Part shown: piece after piece, positions 10,129-19,367 of the stretch
How the letters are laid out: every line of letters begins with the position of its first letter
Numbering within the stretch: the stretch's first letter is position 1
NCBI GenBank assembly: GCA_020850455.1
Contig: JADZEQ010000010.1
Coordinates: 62,001 to 126,000 of the forward strand
DNA: 64,000 bases
Source of the DNA: Sphingomonadaceae bacterium
GTDB lineage: Bacteria; Pseudomonadota; Alphaproteobacteria; Sphingomonadales; Sphingomonadaceae
Direction of reading: 5' to 3'
Position numbers and translations under genes: made by a program
Notes under the pieces: model-generated
What the model was told of the DNA's origin: nothing
Database searches by the model: none
The model's input: only the letters and a program-made list of their open reading frames with translations

Positions 10129-10157
10129 GGGGGCGGCGGCAACGTCGCCCCCTTTTT
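10129..10157 (+). terminator. Rho-independent terminator after the TonB receptor
   Basis: GGGGGCG pairs with CGCCCCC across a 10-base loop and is followed by TTTTT. It starts about 24 bases after the receptor stop and separates it from the convergent yggS gene. Confidence 0.85.
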
Positions 10158-10190
10158 CATGCCCGCTTGGCGGGCGTTTAGCATTGGCGT

Positions 10191-10883
10191 TTAGCGTTGG
10201 CGTTCGCCAAATAGCGCGCTGCCGACGCGGATATGGGTGGCGCCAATACGCACCGCGGTCGGGAAATCGCCGCTCATCCCCATCGACAAGCCGGTCAGCC
10301 CATGATCGTCGGCCAATTTGGCGGTCAGCGCAAACCATGGCGCAGGTTCAAGGCCGAGCGGCGCGACGCACATCAGCCCCGCCACCGGCACATTGGCTGC
10401 GCGCGCCGCCGCAATCAGCCCGCCAAGCGCCGCCGGTGCGCATCCCCCCTTTTGCGCCGCCCCCTCCAGATTGAGCTGGATGAAACAGGGGATGCGCCGC
10501 CCTTGTGCGTCCATCGCCTTGGCCAGCGCGTGGAGCAGGCTGGGTCGGTCGAGCGAATGGATGACATCAAACAGCGCGACCGCCTCTGCCGCCTTGTTCG
10601 ATTGCAATTGCCCGACCATGTGCAGCGTGATGTCGGGATATTCGGCGCGGAGCGCGGGCCATTTTGCCGCCGCCTCTGCCACGCGATTCTCCCCGAAATG
10701 GCGCTGTCCGGCCGCCAGCAAGGGCTGGATATGTTCCGCATCATGCGTCTTGGAAATGGCGATGCACGTCACATGTTCGCCCATGCGGCGCGCATCCGCC
10801 AGCCCCCGTGTCACCGCTGTATCGACGGCGTCCAACCGCTGACGGGCTGCCAAAATGGCATCTTCGGATAGTTTATGCTCCAT
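10191..10883 (-). CDS. yggS: YggS/PLPBP family pyridoxal-5'-phosphate homeostasis protein
   Basis: A 230-residue PLP-binding protein with the fold of the N-terminal domain of alanine racemase but no enzymatic partner domain; it buffers PLP and influences amino-acid and keto-acid pools. Family motifs are visible: AISKTH with the Schiff-base lysine, HFGENRVAEA, HMVGQLQSNKA, and the phosphate-binding SMGMSGDFPTAV plus RVGSALFG at the end. Length is normal. It is divergent from the ThiE-like gene (start codons about 23 bases apart), so both promoters must lie within or overlap the coding ends. Confidence 0.93.
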   Translation of the reverse strand: MEHKLSEDAILAARQRLDAVDTAVTRGLADARRMGEHVTCIAISKTHDAEHIQPLLAAGQRHFGENRVAEAAAKWPALRAEYPDITLHMVGQLQSNKAAEAVALFDVIHSLDRPSLLHALAKAMDAQGRRIPCFIQLNLEGAAQKGGCAPAALGGLIAAARAANVPVAGLMCVAPLGLEPAPWFALTAKLADDHGLTGLSMGMSGDFPTAVRIGATHIRVGSALFGERQR

Positions 10884-10906
10884 AAAAGGGCGCTATAGGG
10901 GGGGTG

Positions 10907-11509
10907 ATGCTGCCCCGCCACCCCCCAAAATGCCCATCAAAGCCGCCAAAGGCGACAAAGCCAACACCACAATTTTGGTTGATGGCCGATTTGCGGCTGG
11001 GGGAGGATTTGCCGGCCGCCGCACGAAAATTGCCACCCCAAGCGGCAATAATCATACGCCCGCACGCGATGACGTCCGGCCAACTGGCCCCCGCAAGTTT
11101 ACGCCAATTACGGGCAGTCGCCCGTGCGCGTCGCAGCTTGTTGCTCCACGCAAACCAAATCCCACCCGGCTTTGACGGTGCCCATGCCAGCGGCGGCAAG
11201 CGGCGCGGGCGGACCCAACCGCTCAGTTTTCCGGTGCACCAGCCCCGCGATATTGCCGCCGCACGGCGCAGCGGCGCGCGCTATGCGCTGATTTCACCCC
11301 TATATGCCAGCGCGTCACATGTCGGTGCAGCGGGCATAGGCATAGGCCGGTTCCACCAGCTCGCGCAGGCAGCAAAAAGGGCGGGGATGGTTGCCATCGC
11401 ACTGGGCGGGATGGATGCCGCGCGCTTCCGCACCGCCCGCCGCCACGGCGCAAGCGGCTGGGCAGCCATTAGCGCATGGTTACAAACAGCGGCAATAAAC
11501 GCGGATTAA
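10907..11509 (+). CDS. Thiamine-phosphate-synthase/TenI-like protein, altered active site
   Basis: A 200-residue protein whose C-terminal half follows the ThiE/TenI TIM-barrel pattern: FPVHQPRDIAAARRSGARYA, then ISPLYASASH where ThiE has GPVFPTxTK, then IALGGMDAARF and GASGWAAISAW. The central segment normally containing the Mg-binding aspartates (INDR... and DGVHLGQED) reads LLLHANQ and DGAHASGGK here, so the catalytic metal ligands appear lost. It may therefore be a TenI-like or otherwise repurposed paralogue and not a working thiamine-phosphate synthase. GTG 10904 is an alternative start. The stop overlaps the convergent neighbour by 4 bases. Confidence 0.65.
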   Translation: MLPRHPPKCPSKPPKATKPTPQFWLMADLRLGEDLPAAARKLPPQAAIIIRPHAMTSGQLAPASLRQLRAVARARRSLLLHANQIPPGFDGAHASGGKRRGRTQPLSFPVHQPRDIAAARRSGARYALISPLYASASHVGAAGIGIGRFHQLAQAAKRAGMVAIALGGMDAARFRTARRHGASGWAAISAWLQTAAINAD

Positions 11510-12201
11510 AAGCGGAATTGGGTTCCGACATAGACGGCTTGGCTGTCGCGCTGTTGGTCGGTCAGCGGGGCCAAACGGTCATTTTCGCGCTGCAAGCGGA
11601 CACCCGCCGTCACATCGACATGGCGCGACAGACGATAGCTGCCGGTCACATCGACCGAATAGGCGCGATCAGGGTCGAGCGAACGCGCCGGGGTGCCGGG
11701 CAGCGAACGCGAATCAAGCCGCATATCCGCGCCAAAGCGCGATGGGGTGCGATCGATAATTTCGCTGGGGCGGCGCGCCTGTGGCAAGGCAGCGATATTC
11801 ACCTCGGTCGGGGTTGCGGCAAAGGCTGTGTAGCCGACCGCCGAACCCAGACGATAGGTAACCGGCGTAATCTTGATCGGCGCCAGCGCCTCTTCCCCCG
11901 ATGAGCTGTTGGTGGTGATGCCGCTGGGCACCGCGCGTACAACCAGCGTTACGGCGCGATTCTCGGTACGCGGCAGGGCCGGGGTAAAACGGAAATTGGC
12001 GCGCGCTTCGTCCGACAATTGGGCATAGCGCGCCAGCAGCACCGGATCGCCGGTGGCCGGGGTGAACCGCCCGACCAATGCCGAAAGGGCGTCGGCGCGC
12101 GACATGTCGAGCGCGGCCGCGCTGATCGCCGGGGTTGCAACAAGGCCACCCGCGACGATCGCGGTCAGGCTGGCTGCAAAAAATGCCCGGTCGGACAACA
12201 T
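11506..12201 (-). CDS. Unknown exported protein, probable outer-membrane beta-barrel
   Basis: I do not recognise a family. The 231-residue product starts with a signal peptide (MLSDRAFFAASLTAIVAGG, cut near ISAAA). The final 50 residues alternate polar and hydrophobic positions (SVDVTGSYRL, VDVTAGVRLQ, AVYVGTQFRF) and end in Phe, the pattern of the last strands of an outer-membrane barrel. The middle is rich in Thr, Pro and Ala. ATG 12201 gives the signal peptide and has GGTGGAG about 12 bases upstream; the frame is open to 12330 but with a longer, unconvincing N-terminus. Divergent from the DUF3576 gene across 254 bases in which I see no clear motif. Confidence 0.6.
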   Translation of the reverse strand: MLSDRAFFAASLTAIVAGGLVATPAISAAALDMSRADALSALVGRFTPATGDPVLLARYAQLSDEARANFRFTPALPRTENRAVTLVVRAVPSGITTNSSSGEEALAPIKITPVTYRLGSAVGYTAFAATPTEVNIAALPQARRPSEIIDRTPSRFGADMRLDSRSLPGTPARSLDPDRAYSVDVTGSYRLSRHVDVTAGVRLQRENDRLAPLTDQQRDSQAVYVGTQFRF

Positions 12202-12455
12202 GGCTGCAATCGACTCCACCAAATGAGTTGGCCTGTCCATTAGCATGTTTTTCGCACCGCGCACCAGTTTTGATGGCGCAGCCCATGCCGATTTTGGTCC
12301 GATTTGTCCCAACTGTTGCACCAAGCGCACAAATATGCGCCCAACCGTGCGGTGGATTGACAGCTATTCCGGCATTTCCGCCACCGCGCGCGCTTGCCGT
12401 TGGCCACATGCGGGGTTAAGAAGCCCCGTTCAATTGGCTGAGGATATGCCCCCCG

Positions 12456-12944
12456 ATGTCGCGCACGCTTTTTCAAAACCTGTTTTCAGCCACCCTTCCC
12501 CGCTTTGCCGCGGCCTCTGTCGGGGTCGCGCTCATCAGCCTGACCGCGGCTTGCGCCAATGGCGGCAATGCGACGCCGCGCGCCGATCTGGCGGCGCGCA
12601 ACGTCACCACCATCGGGGTCAATGCCTATTTGTGGCGCGCCAGCCTTGATGCGCTGTCCTTTGCCCCGCTGCTGCAGGCCGATGCCAATAGCGGCGTCAT
12701 CATCACCGACTGGTATTCGAACCCCAATAATCCGGGCGAACGCATCAAGCTGACCGTAGCGATTCTGGATCGCGACCTGCGCGCCGATGCTTTGCGCGTT
12801 TCGGGCGCGCGCCAGACCGGGCAGGGCGGCAATTGGGTGGACGGCCCGTTACAGGCCGCCACCGTCCAGCGGGTCGAAGAAATCATCCTGACCCGTGCGC
12901 GTGACCTGCGCCGCAGCGCGATTGCCGGTTCCAACGACGATTAA
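12456..12944 (+). CDS. DUF3576 family lipoprotein
   Basis: A 162-residue protein with a signal peptide ending in the lipobox LTAAC (Cys33), hence probably a lipoprotein. The body matches DUF3576: [20 protein letters not shown], then [20 protein letters not shown] and the terminal [13 protein letters not shown]. Its function is not established; in alphaproteobacteria it commonly precedes leuS and the LPS-assembly lipoprotein gene, as here, which suggests an envelope role. A GAGGATA sequence lies upstream of ATG 12456. First gene of the leuS-lptE-holA-mmcB run. Confidence 0.85.
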   Translation: MSRTLFQNLFSATLPRFAAASVGVALISLTAACANGGNATPRADLAARNVTTIGVNAYLWRASLDALSFAPLLQADANSGVIITDWYSNPNNPGERIKLTVAILDRDLRADALRVSGARQTGQGGNWVDGPLQAATVQRVEEIILTRARDLRRSAIAGSNDD

Positions 12945-12994
12945 GCCAGATCAGCCCCCGCCATATTAGGGCGTTGGGCGCAACAGGAATCATA

Positions 12995-15523
12995 ATGCAC
13001 GATACCCGGTTCAACCCGATCAAGGCCGATGCCACATGGCAGGCGGCTTGGGAAAAGGCTGCGATTTTTGCGACCCCGGCAGCGGATGATCCGCGCCCCA
13101 AAAGCTATGTGCTCGAAATGTTTCCCTATCCATCGGGGCGCATCCACATCGGTCATGTGCGCAATTATACGATGGGGGATGTGCTCGCCCGTTACAAGGC
13201 GATGACCGGCCATGCGGTGCTCCACCCCATGGGTTGGGACGCATTTGGCATGCCGGCCGAAAATGCCGCGATGGAAAAGGGGGTGCACCCCGGCACATGG
13301 ACGCGCGCCAACATCGCCGCGATGAAGGCGCAATTGCTGCGGCTCGGCCTTGCCATCGACTGGAGCCGCGAATTTGCGACCTGCGATGCCGCCTATTACG
13401 GCCATGAACAGGCGATTTTCCTCGACATGTTCGACGCAGGGATTGTGTATCGCAAGGAAAGCGCGGTAAATTGGGACCCGGTCGATATGACCGTGCTCGC
13501 CAATGAACAGGTCATCGACGGGCGCGGCTGGCGTTCGGGCGCATTGGTCGAACGCAAAAAGCTCAACCAATATTTCCTGCGCATCACCGATTTTGCCGAG
13601 GATTTGCTGGCCGGTCTGGGCGACCTCGACAAATGGCCCGACAAAGTCCGGCTGATGCAGGAAAATTGGATTGGCAAATCCGAAGGGCTGATCGCCAGTT
13701 TCCGCTTGGTCGGCAGTGAACAGGGGGTGGAGGTTTTCACCACCCGCCCCGACACCCTTTATGGCGCGAGCTTTGTCGCCATTGCCGCCGACCATCCATT
13801 GGCCCAGAGCCTTGCCGCCAACGCCCCCGAATTGGCCAGTTTCATCCAGCAATGCAAACAGGGCGGCACCACGGCGGCCGAACTGGAAACCGCTGAAAAA
13901 ATCGGCTTCAACACCGGCCTGTCGGTGCAACACCCGCTCGACCCCGATTGGCATCTGCCGGTCTGGGTCGCCAATTTTGTGCTGATGGATTATGGCACCG
14001 GCGCGGTTTTCGGCTGCCCGGCGCATGACCAACGCGACCTTGATTTCGCGCGCAAATATGAATTGCCGGTGCGCCGCGTCGTCGCCGATGGCGATATTAT
14101 CGACCCCGATTTCGATGGTGATGTCGCCTATGTCGGCCATGGCGCGATCGTCAATTCGCACTGGATGGACGGGATGAGCGTTGCGGAGGCCAAGGCAGCG
14201 GTGATCGCGCGCGCCGAACATGACGGCTGGGGCCATGCCAAGGTGCAATATCGCCTGCGCGACTGGGGGATCAGCCGTCAGCGTTATTGGGGCACCCCCA
14301 TCCCCATTATCCATTGCGATGCTTGCGGTGTCGTTGGCGTGCCGCGCAACCAATTGCCGGTAACCCTGCCCGACGATGTCGATTTTGCGAGCCCGGGCAA
14401 CCCGCTCGACCGGCACCCGACATGGCGCGACACCACTTGCCCCAAATGTCAGCGCCCGGCGCGGCGCGAAACCGACACGCTCGACACTTTTGCCGATTCA
14501 AGCTGGTATTTCATCCGCTTTGCCAGCCAGCCTGATAATGCCCCCTTTGACCGGGCAGAGGCGGAAAGCTGGCTGCCGGTCGGCCAATATATCGGCGGGA
14601 TTGAACATGCGATTTTGCATTTGCTCTATGCCCGTTTCTGGACCCGCGCGCTCCACCGGATGGGCAAAATATCGATAACCGAACCCTTTGCCGCGCTGTT
14701 CACGCAGGGGATGGTGACCCACGAAACCTATCGCGATGGTACGGGCAATTGGTTGTCGCCCGACGAAGTGCGCGAAAATGCCGGGGTGCTGACGACAATC
14801 GACGGGGCGGCGGTGACGCGCGGCCGGGTCGAAAAAATGTCCAAGTCAAAAAAGAATGTCGTCGATCCCGATGGCATCATCGACCAATATGGGGCCGACG
14901 CGGTGCGCTGGTTCATGTTGTCGGACAGCCCGCCCGAACGCGATTTATTGTGGACCGATGCGGGGATTGAGGGGTGCTGGCGCTTTGTCCAGCGGCTGTG
15001 GCGCCTGTTCGACAGCGCATCGGATGCCGCCAATCCGGGCGATGGCACGCGCGATGTGGCGCTCGACAAAATCTGTCACCGCGCGATTGCGGGCGTCGCC
15101 GCCGACATTGAATCGCTGACCTTTAACAAGGCGGTGGCCAAAATATATGAACTGGTGAACGCCATCGAAAAATCTCGCGCGCCCGCTTCGCGCCATGACG
15201 CCATTCACATATTGCCGCGACTGGTTTCGCCGATGCTGCCGCATCTGGCCGAAGAAGGCTGGCAGGCGCTGGGGGGCAGCGGCCTTGTCGCCCAGCAAAG
15301 CTGGCCCGAACATGACCCGGCGATGCTCGTCGATGATGAAGTGACGATTGCGGTCCAGATCAACGGCAAATTGCGCGACACCATCACCATCGCGCGCGAT
15401 GCCCCGCGCGAAACGGTGGAGGCAGCGGCGCTCACCAATGCCAGGGTACAGGCGGCGCTTGCCGGGGGTGCGCCCAAGAAAATCATCGTGGTGCCGGGGC
15501 GACTGGTCAATCTGGTCGTCTAA
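12995..15523 (+). CDS. leuS: Leucyl-tRNA synthetase
   Basis: An 842-residue class Ia aminoacyl-tRNA synthetase that charges tRNA-Leu; one cognate tRNA gene lies at 46.2 kb. HIGH is at residues 51-54 ([15 protein letters not shown]) and KMSKS at 614-618. Between them the CP1 editing domain is present ([28 protein letters not shown]), followed by a zinc-binding-like CDACGV...CPKC segment. Length is typical for bacterial LeuRS. ATG 12995 has ACAGGA immediately upstream; an in-frame TTG at 12974 is less likely. It is followed by lptE after 42 bases. Confidence 0.97.
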   Translation: MHDTRFNPIKADATWQAAWEKAAIFATPAADDPRPKSYVLEMFPYPSGRIHIGHVRNYTMGDVLARYKAMTGHAVLHPMGWDAFGMPAENAAMEKGVHPGTWTRANIAAMKAQLLRLGLAIDWSREFATCDAAYYGHEQAIFLDMFDAGIVYRKESAVNWDPVDMTVLANEQVIDGRGWRSGALVERKKLNQYFLRITDFAEDLLAGLGDLDKWPDKVRLMQENWIGKSEGLIASFRLVGSEQGVEVFTTRPDTLYGASFVAIAADHPLAQSLAANAPELASFIQQCKQGGTTAAELETAEKIGFNTGLSVQHPLDPDWHLPVWVANFVLMDYGTGAVFGCPAHDQRDLDFARKYELPVRRVVADGDIIDPDFDGDVAYVGHGAIVNSHWMDGMSVAEAKAAVIARAEHDGWGHAKVQYRLRDWGISRQRYWGTPIPIIHCDACGVVGVPRNQLPVTLPDDVDFASPGNPLDRHPTWRDTTCPKCQRPARRETDTLDTFADSSWYFIRFASQPDNAPFDRAEAESWLPVGQYIGGIEHAILHLLYARFWTRALHRMGKISITEPFAALFTQGMVTHETYRDGTGNWLSPDEVRENAGVLTTIDGAAVTRGRVEKMSKSKKNVVDPDGIIDQYGADAVRWFMLSDSPPERDLLWTDAGIEGCWRFVQRLWRLFDSASDAANPGDGTRDVALDKICHRAIAGVAADIESLTFNKAVAKIYELVNAIEKSRAPASRHDAIHILPRLVSPMLPHLAEEGWQALGGSGLVAQQSWPEHDPAMLVDDEVTIAVQINGKLRDTITIARDAPRETVEAAALTNARVQAALAGGAPKKIIVVPGRLVNLVV

Positions 15524-15565
15524 ATAATCGTTGAGCATGGCGACGCTTTGGCGGATAGGGGGGCG

Positions 15566-16063
15566 ATGATCCGCCGCCTTGCATATCTCTTGCCGCTGCT
15601 GCTGCTCGCCGGTTGCGGATTTAGCCCGCTTTATAGCGGCGGCAGCCACGGCCCCGTCGCCGCGACACTGGCCGGTGTCGATGTTGCGCCAATTTCCGGC
15701 GAAGCGGGCTGGCTGGTGCGCGGTGCCATCCGCGACCGTCTGGCCGTCGCGGGGGCGGGCGAGCCGCGTTACCGCTTGCAGGTCGTGCTCGACGATCAAA
15801 TCAGCGGATTTGGCGTGCGCCGCGACGATTCGGTGACGCGCGAACGGCGCAGCCTGCGCGCGCGCTGGCAATTGGTCGATATCGCCAGCGGGCAGAATCT
15901 GATCGACGATGTTGCGGCATCGGACATGGGGATTGACGTTACCGCCAGCGAATATGCGACGATTGCGGCGGAGCGCACCGCGCTCGAACGGCTGGCCGAA
16001 GCGATTGCCGAACAGATCATCCAGCGCGTCGCCCAATATGGGGATGCGGCGGCGGCGCGCTGA
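15566..16063 (+). CDS. lptE: LPS-assembly lipoprotein LptE
   Basis: A 165-residue outer-membrane lipoprotein that plugs LptD and helps insert lipopolysaccharide into the outer leaflet. The signal peptide ends in the lipobox LAGC (Cys17), followed by GFSPLY, the typical start of mature LptE ('CGFxPLY'). The rest is weakly conserved, as usual for this family: a central RYRLQVVLDDQ strand and a C-terminal amphipathic helix ERLAEAIAEQIIQRV. Position between leuS and holA is the standard one. AGGGGGG precedes ATG 15566. Confidence 0.9.
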   Translation: MIRRLAYLLPLLLLAGCGFSPLYSGGSHGPVAATLAGVDVAPISGEAGWLVRGAIRDRLAVAGAGEPRYRLQVVLDDQISGFGVRRDDSVTRERRSLRARWQLVDIASGQNLIDDVAASDMGIDVTASEYATIAAERTALERLAEAIAEQIIQRVAQYGDAAAAR

Positions 16064-16066
16064 ACC

Positions 16067-17131
16067 ATGGCGCTGGTCAAAGCCTATGCCGCGGCGACTG
16101 TCTTTACCAAAATCAACCCCGACATCCGCCTCTACCTCTTGGGTGGGGAGGGGGAGGGGCAGTGCCGCCATCTGCGCGACACTTTGGTGGCATCGCTGGG
16201 CGCTGATGCCGAAGCAATCGACCTGAAAGGCGATGTGCTGCGCGCCGACCCTGCCCGGCTGAGCGATGAGGCCGCCGCGGTTTCGATGTTCGGCGGCCCA
16301 CGGTGGATTTCGATCCACCTCACCAGCGGTAGCGGGGAGGAGATTTTGCCCGCGGTTGAGGCGCTGCTCAGCGCGCCCGCCGCCGGCAATCCGGTGGTTG
16401 CAATCGTCGCGGGGCTGACCGCGCGGTCGAAACTGACCCAATTGGCCGAAAAGAGCGCGGCGGCGATAGCGGTCATTTGCTATGCGCCCGAAGCGCGCGA
16501 TGGTGCGCGGCTGGTCGAACAATTTGCCGATAATGCCGGGTTGCGGCTGGCGCGCGAATTGCCCGCGATGATTAGCGAGAGCGCGGGGCATGACCCCGCC
16601 ATCATCGCGCAGGAGGTGGAGCGGCTCGCCCTCTACCTCGATGCTAGTCCGCAGGAACCAAAGCGCGCCGACATTGCCGAATGGCAGGCGATTGCCCCCG
16701 CGCGCGGGGATGAGGATATGGGCGATGCCATCGACATCATCCTTGGCGGGCGACTCAACCTCTTGCCCGATACGCTGGCGCGGCTCGAAAATGGGGGGAT
16801 GCTGGGCATCAACATGGTGCGCATGCTGGCGCTGCGTATCCAGACATTGGCACGGCTGCGCGTCGCGGTGGATGCGGGGCAGAGCGCCGATGCCGTTGTG
16901 CGCGCACCATCGAGCGGCATTTTCTTTAAGGCGCAGGGGGCGGTTGCGGCACAATTGATGCGCTGGAACGGCGAACGGCTGGCGCGCGCGATGGTCGCGC
17001 TGCACGGTGTTGAACGGCAACTCAAAGACACACGCCAACCGGGCGAATTATTGCTGCGTCATGCGCTGCTCGCGCTCACCCAATCTGCGGCACAGGCGGC
17101 TGCACAGATGGGCCGACGGCGCGAGCGATGA
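16067..17131 (+). CDS. holA: DNA polymerase III delta subunit
   Basis: A 354-residue clamp-loader subunit that opens the beta sliding clamp. It begins with the delta-specific domain (FTKINPDIRLYLLGGEGEG) and continues with AAA+-like segments such as FGGPRWISIHL and NPVVAIVAGLTARSKL, then the collar domain (LPDTLARLENGGMLGINMVR). The nucleotide-binding residues of true AAA+ subunits are absent, as expected for delta. It begins 3 bases after lptE and shares ATGA with mmcB, so the genes are translationally coupled. Confidence 0.93.
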   Translation: MALVKAYAAATVFTKINPDIRLYLLGGEGEGQCRHLRDTLVASLGADAEAIDLKGDVLRADPARLSDEAAAVSMFGGPRWISIHLTSGSGEEILPAVEALLSAPAAGNPVVAIVAGLTARSKLTQLAEKSAAAIAVICYAPEARDGARLVEQFADNAGLRLARELPAMISESAGHDPAIIAQEVERLALYLDASPQEPKRADIAEWQAIAPARGDEDMGDAIDIILGGRLNLLPDTLARLENGGMLGINMVRMLALRIQTLARLRVAVDAGQSADAVVRAPSSGIFFKAQGAVAAQLMRWNGERLARAMVALHGVERQLKDTRQPGELLLRHALLALTQSAAQAAAQMGRRRER

Positions 17132-17610
17132 GCATCACCGCACTGACCGCCGCCGACGTGCTGCGCAGCCTGACGCGCTATTTCCACCGTCAGGGCGCGA
17201 TGGTGCTGCACGAAGTGCCGCTGCCCAATGGTCGGCGGGCGGACCTTATCGCGCTCGGCGCAAAGGGGGATGTGGCGTTGGTGGAGGTAAAGGTGGCGCG
17301 CGCCGACCTCCTCGCCGACCAGAAATGGGCCGAATATTTGCCCTGGTGCGACCAATTTTACTGGGCGCTGGCCGACGGTTTGGACGATGCCATACTCGAT
17401 AGTCCCGAACGCTTGCCCGAACGCTGCGGCCGGTTGATTGCCGACCGTTATGATGTCGCCATGATCCGCGAAGCCGCGCATCACCCCATGCCACCCGCGC
17501 GGCGGAAGGCCGAACATCTGCGCCTGTCGCGCATGGCGATGTGGCGTTGGATGCTGCTCTTTGACCCCGACCTCGCCGCGCATGCGGGGTCGGGCGATAT
17601 AGCTATTTAG
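17128..17610 (+). CDS. mmcB: MmcB family DNA repair protein
   Basis: A 160-residue protein of the MmcB family, a PD-(D/E)XK-like nuclease-fold group known from alphaproteobacteria and linked to DNA-damage tolerance. The putative active site is GRRADLIALGAKGDVALVEV followed by K: Asp39, then Glu53-x-Lys55. Overlaps holA by 4 bases. Its last codon overlaps the stop of the convergent ankyrin gene. I see no obvious LexA operator, since its start lies within holA. Confidence 0.88.
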   Translation: MSITALTAADVLRSLTRYFHRQGAMVLHEVPLPNGRRADLIALGAKGDVALVEVKVARADLLADQKWAEYLPWCDQFYWALADGLDDAILDSPERLPERCGRLIADRYDVAMIREAAHHPMPPARRKAEHLRLSRMAMWRWMLLFDPDLAAHAGSGDIAI

Positions 17611-18215
17611 TTCGGCCCGGCAACCGCGCGCGGCGGGGCGGCGGGCCGCTCATCGAGCGCGGCCAAAATCGCGGGGGTGCGCCGGTCTTCTGTCGCCAGA
17701 TCGCGCGGGGTCTTGCCGGTGATATTATCGCTAAGGTCGGGGTTAGCCCCCGCCGCAACCAACGCGCGCACCATTGCAATGTCGCGGCGCTGCACCGCGA
17801 AATGGAGCGCGGTTTCCCCGCTCGACCCGCTGTCATTGATGCGCGCCCCATGGCGGGCGAGATAGGGGACAGCCTCTGCCCAGCCCAATTGCACCACCCG
17901 GCGCAGTGGGGTTTCGCCATCCCGGTTGGCAATATTGGCATCCGCCCCGCGGCCGAGCAGCATATTGAGCCAAGGCAGGTCGCGCCGTTCAATAACGATC
18001 AGCAATGCCGTGTCCCCCGACTGGACTTCACGCGTGTTAATGACCGTCGAACTGTCGGCAATAAATTGATTCGCGGCATTATAATCACGCGCGCGCACCG
18101 CCTCCAGAAAACGAAAGCCCGGTGAGCCAAATTGCGCCAGCGCCGGAACCGAGAGGGTGATCGCCGCCGCAAATATCAGGGCAGCGCGGCGCAGGGGGGA
18201 GAGGGTCGAGGCCAT
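17607..18215 (-). CDS. Exported ankyrin-repeat protein
   Basis: A 202-residue protein with a 28-residue signal peptide (cut after PALAQ). Residues about 70-185 contain at least three ankyrin repeats, recognisable by GDTALLIVIERRDLPWLNML, GETPLRRVVQLGWAEAVPYL and GETALHFAVQRRDIAMVRAL, each followed by a GADAN- or GANPD-like turn. Such periplasmic ankyrin proteins mediate protein-protein contacts; the partner is unknown. ATG 18215 has GGAAGGA 7 bases upstream. It is divergent from the SCO gene, with start codons 73 bases apart. Confidence 0.85.
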   Translation of the reverse strand: MASTLSPLRRAALIFAAAITLSVPALAQFGSPGFRFLEAVRARDYNAANQFIADSSTVINTREVQSGDTALLIVIERRDLPWLNMLLGRGADANIANRDGETPLRRVVQLGWAEAVPYLARHGARINDSGSSGETALHFAVQRRDIAMVRALVAAGANPDLSDNITGKTPRDLATEDRRTPAILAALDERPAAPPRAVAGPN

Positions 18216-18287
18216 CAAAAATCCTTCCAACATCGGCAGGCGGGGGCAACTTGCCTTTGCGCGGCAATCGGCGCAAGGCTGATGCCC

Positions 18288-18917
18288 ATGCAATTACCCC
18301 CCATTACCGCCCTTTTTATGGGCTGCGCAAGCGTGCTGCTTGCCGCCTGCCAGCCCGCCGCCCCAACCCCGCCTGCCGAACCGCCGCTCGCCGGTGCGCG
18401 CATCGGCGGGCCATTTACCCTGACGGCGATGGACGGAACAGCGATCAACGCGGCAAGCTTTCCCGGGCAATATCGGCTGATTTATTTCGGCTATAGCTTT
18501 TGCCCCGATGTTTGCCCGGTTGATTTGCAATGGCTGATGGCCGGTTTGCGCCGGGCAGAGGCGACGGACCCCGCACGGGCCGCGCGTGTCCAGCCATTGT
18601 TCATCACGCTCGACCCGGCGCGCGACACGGCAGAGGTTTTGCGCCGATACACCGCCGCCTTTCACCCCCGCCTGATCGGCCTACGCGGGACAGAGGCGGA
18701 AACGCGCGATGCAGCCGCCAAATTTCTGGTGCAATATCAAAAGGTCGCGGGCAGCACGCCGGGCAGCTATTTAATCAGCCATACCCAGCTTGCCTATCTG
18801 ATGGAGCCCGATGGCAAGCCGTTGGCGCTAATTCCGCTTGATGACATCCGCACCCCCGACGTCAATGAGGGCGACCCTGCGCTGGTAGCGCGCGAAATAT
18901 TGCGCTGGGTGCGTTGA
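18288..18917 (+). CDS. SCO1/SenC family copper-binding lipoprotein
   Basis: A 209-residue thioredoxin-fold protein that helps deliver copper to cytochrome c oxidase or acts in envelope thiol chemistry. It has a lipobox LAAC (Cys21), the copper motif FCPDVCP (Cys72, Cys76) and the third ligand His165 in YLISHTQLAYLM. ATG 18288 is chosen because AAGG lies 9 bases upstream; ATG 18282 would be too close. It shares TTGA with the next gene, so translation is coupled. No oxidase gene is in the window. Confidence 0.92.
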   Translation: MQLPPITALFMGCASVLLAACQPAAPTPPAEPPLAGARIGGPFTLTAMDGTAINAASFPGQYRLIYFGYSFCPDVCPVDLQWLMAGLRRAEATDPARAARVQPLFITLDPARDTAEVLRRYTAAFHPRLIGLRGTEAETRDAAAKFLVQYQKVAGSTPGSYLISHTQLAYLMEPDGKPLALIPLDDIRTPDVNEGDPALVAREILRWVR

Positions 18918-19360
18918 GCGCGGCTGCCCCCCCTTTCTGGGAAAGGCCGCTCGCCACACTCAACCGCGCGGAGTGGGAGGCATTGTGCGATGGCTGCGGC
19001 AAATGCTGCCTCCACAAGCTGGAGGTGGAGGAGGATGGGGAAACCCGCATCTACCCGACCAATGTTGCCTGCCGCCTGCTCGACCGCGAAACGGGGCGCT
19101 GCGCCAATTACCGCCAGCGCCGCCGCTTTGTTCCCGACTGCACGCAATTGACCAAAGATAATGTCGGCCAATTGGCGTGGTTGCCGCTGACCTGCGCCTA
19201 TCGCTTGCGCGCTGCCGATGAACCCTTGCCGCCATGGCATTATCTTGTCTGTGGGGATCGCGAAGCGGTCCACCGCGCGGGCGCGTCGGTGCGCGGCTGG
19301 ACGGTCAGCGAAGTGGCAGCGGGCGATCTGGAAAACCATCTGGTGACCCACCCTGTCTGA
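18914..19360 (+). CDS. ycgN: YcgN/UPF0260 cysteine-cluster protein
   Basis: A 148-residue cytoplasmic protein of the CxxCxxCC family. Cys25, Cys28, Cys31 and Cys32 (CDGCGKCC) with later cysteines in GRCANY, PDCTQL, LTCAY and YLVCGD make a metal- or Fe-S-binding set. The function of the family is not established. The start is TTG 18914, overlapping the stop of the SCO gene by 4 bases; no ATG is available near the conserved N-terminus, so the rare start is required. Confidence 0.9.
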   Translation: MSAAAPPFWERPLATLNRAEWEALCDGCGKCCLHKLEVEEDGETRIYPTNVACRLLDRETGRCANYRQRRRFVPDCTQLTKDNVGQLAWLPLTCAYRLRAADEPLPPWHYLVCGDREAVHRAGASVRGWTVSEVAAGDLENHLVTHPV

Positions 19361-19367
19361 CCATATT

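Noticed and set aside
12357-12362. TTGACA as a promoter for the DUF3576-leuS operon
   Set aside because: No acceptable -10 hexamer at 16-18 bases downstream.
12941-14416. 491-codon open frame on the minus strand
   Set aside because: Antisense to leuS with no motif; leuS is certain.
14945-17038. 697-codon open frame on the minus strand
   Set aside because: It lies opposite leuS, lptE and holA, has no family-like motif, and is the low-complexity Arg/His/Gly-rich type of frame that GC-rich codon bias produces.
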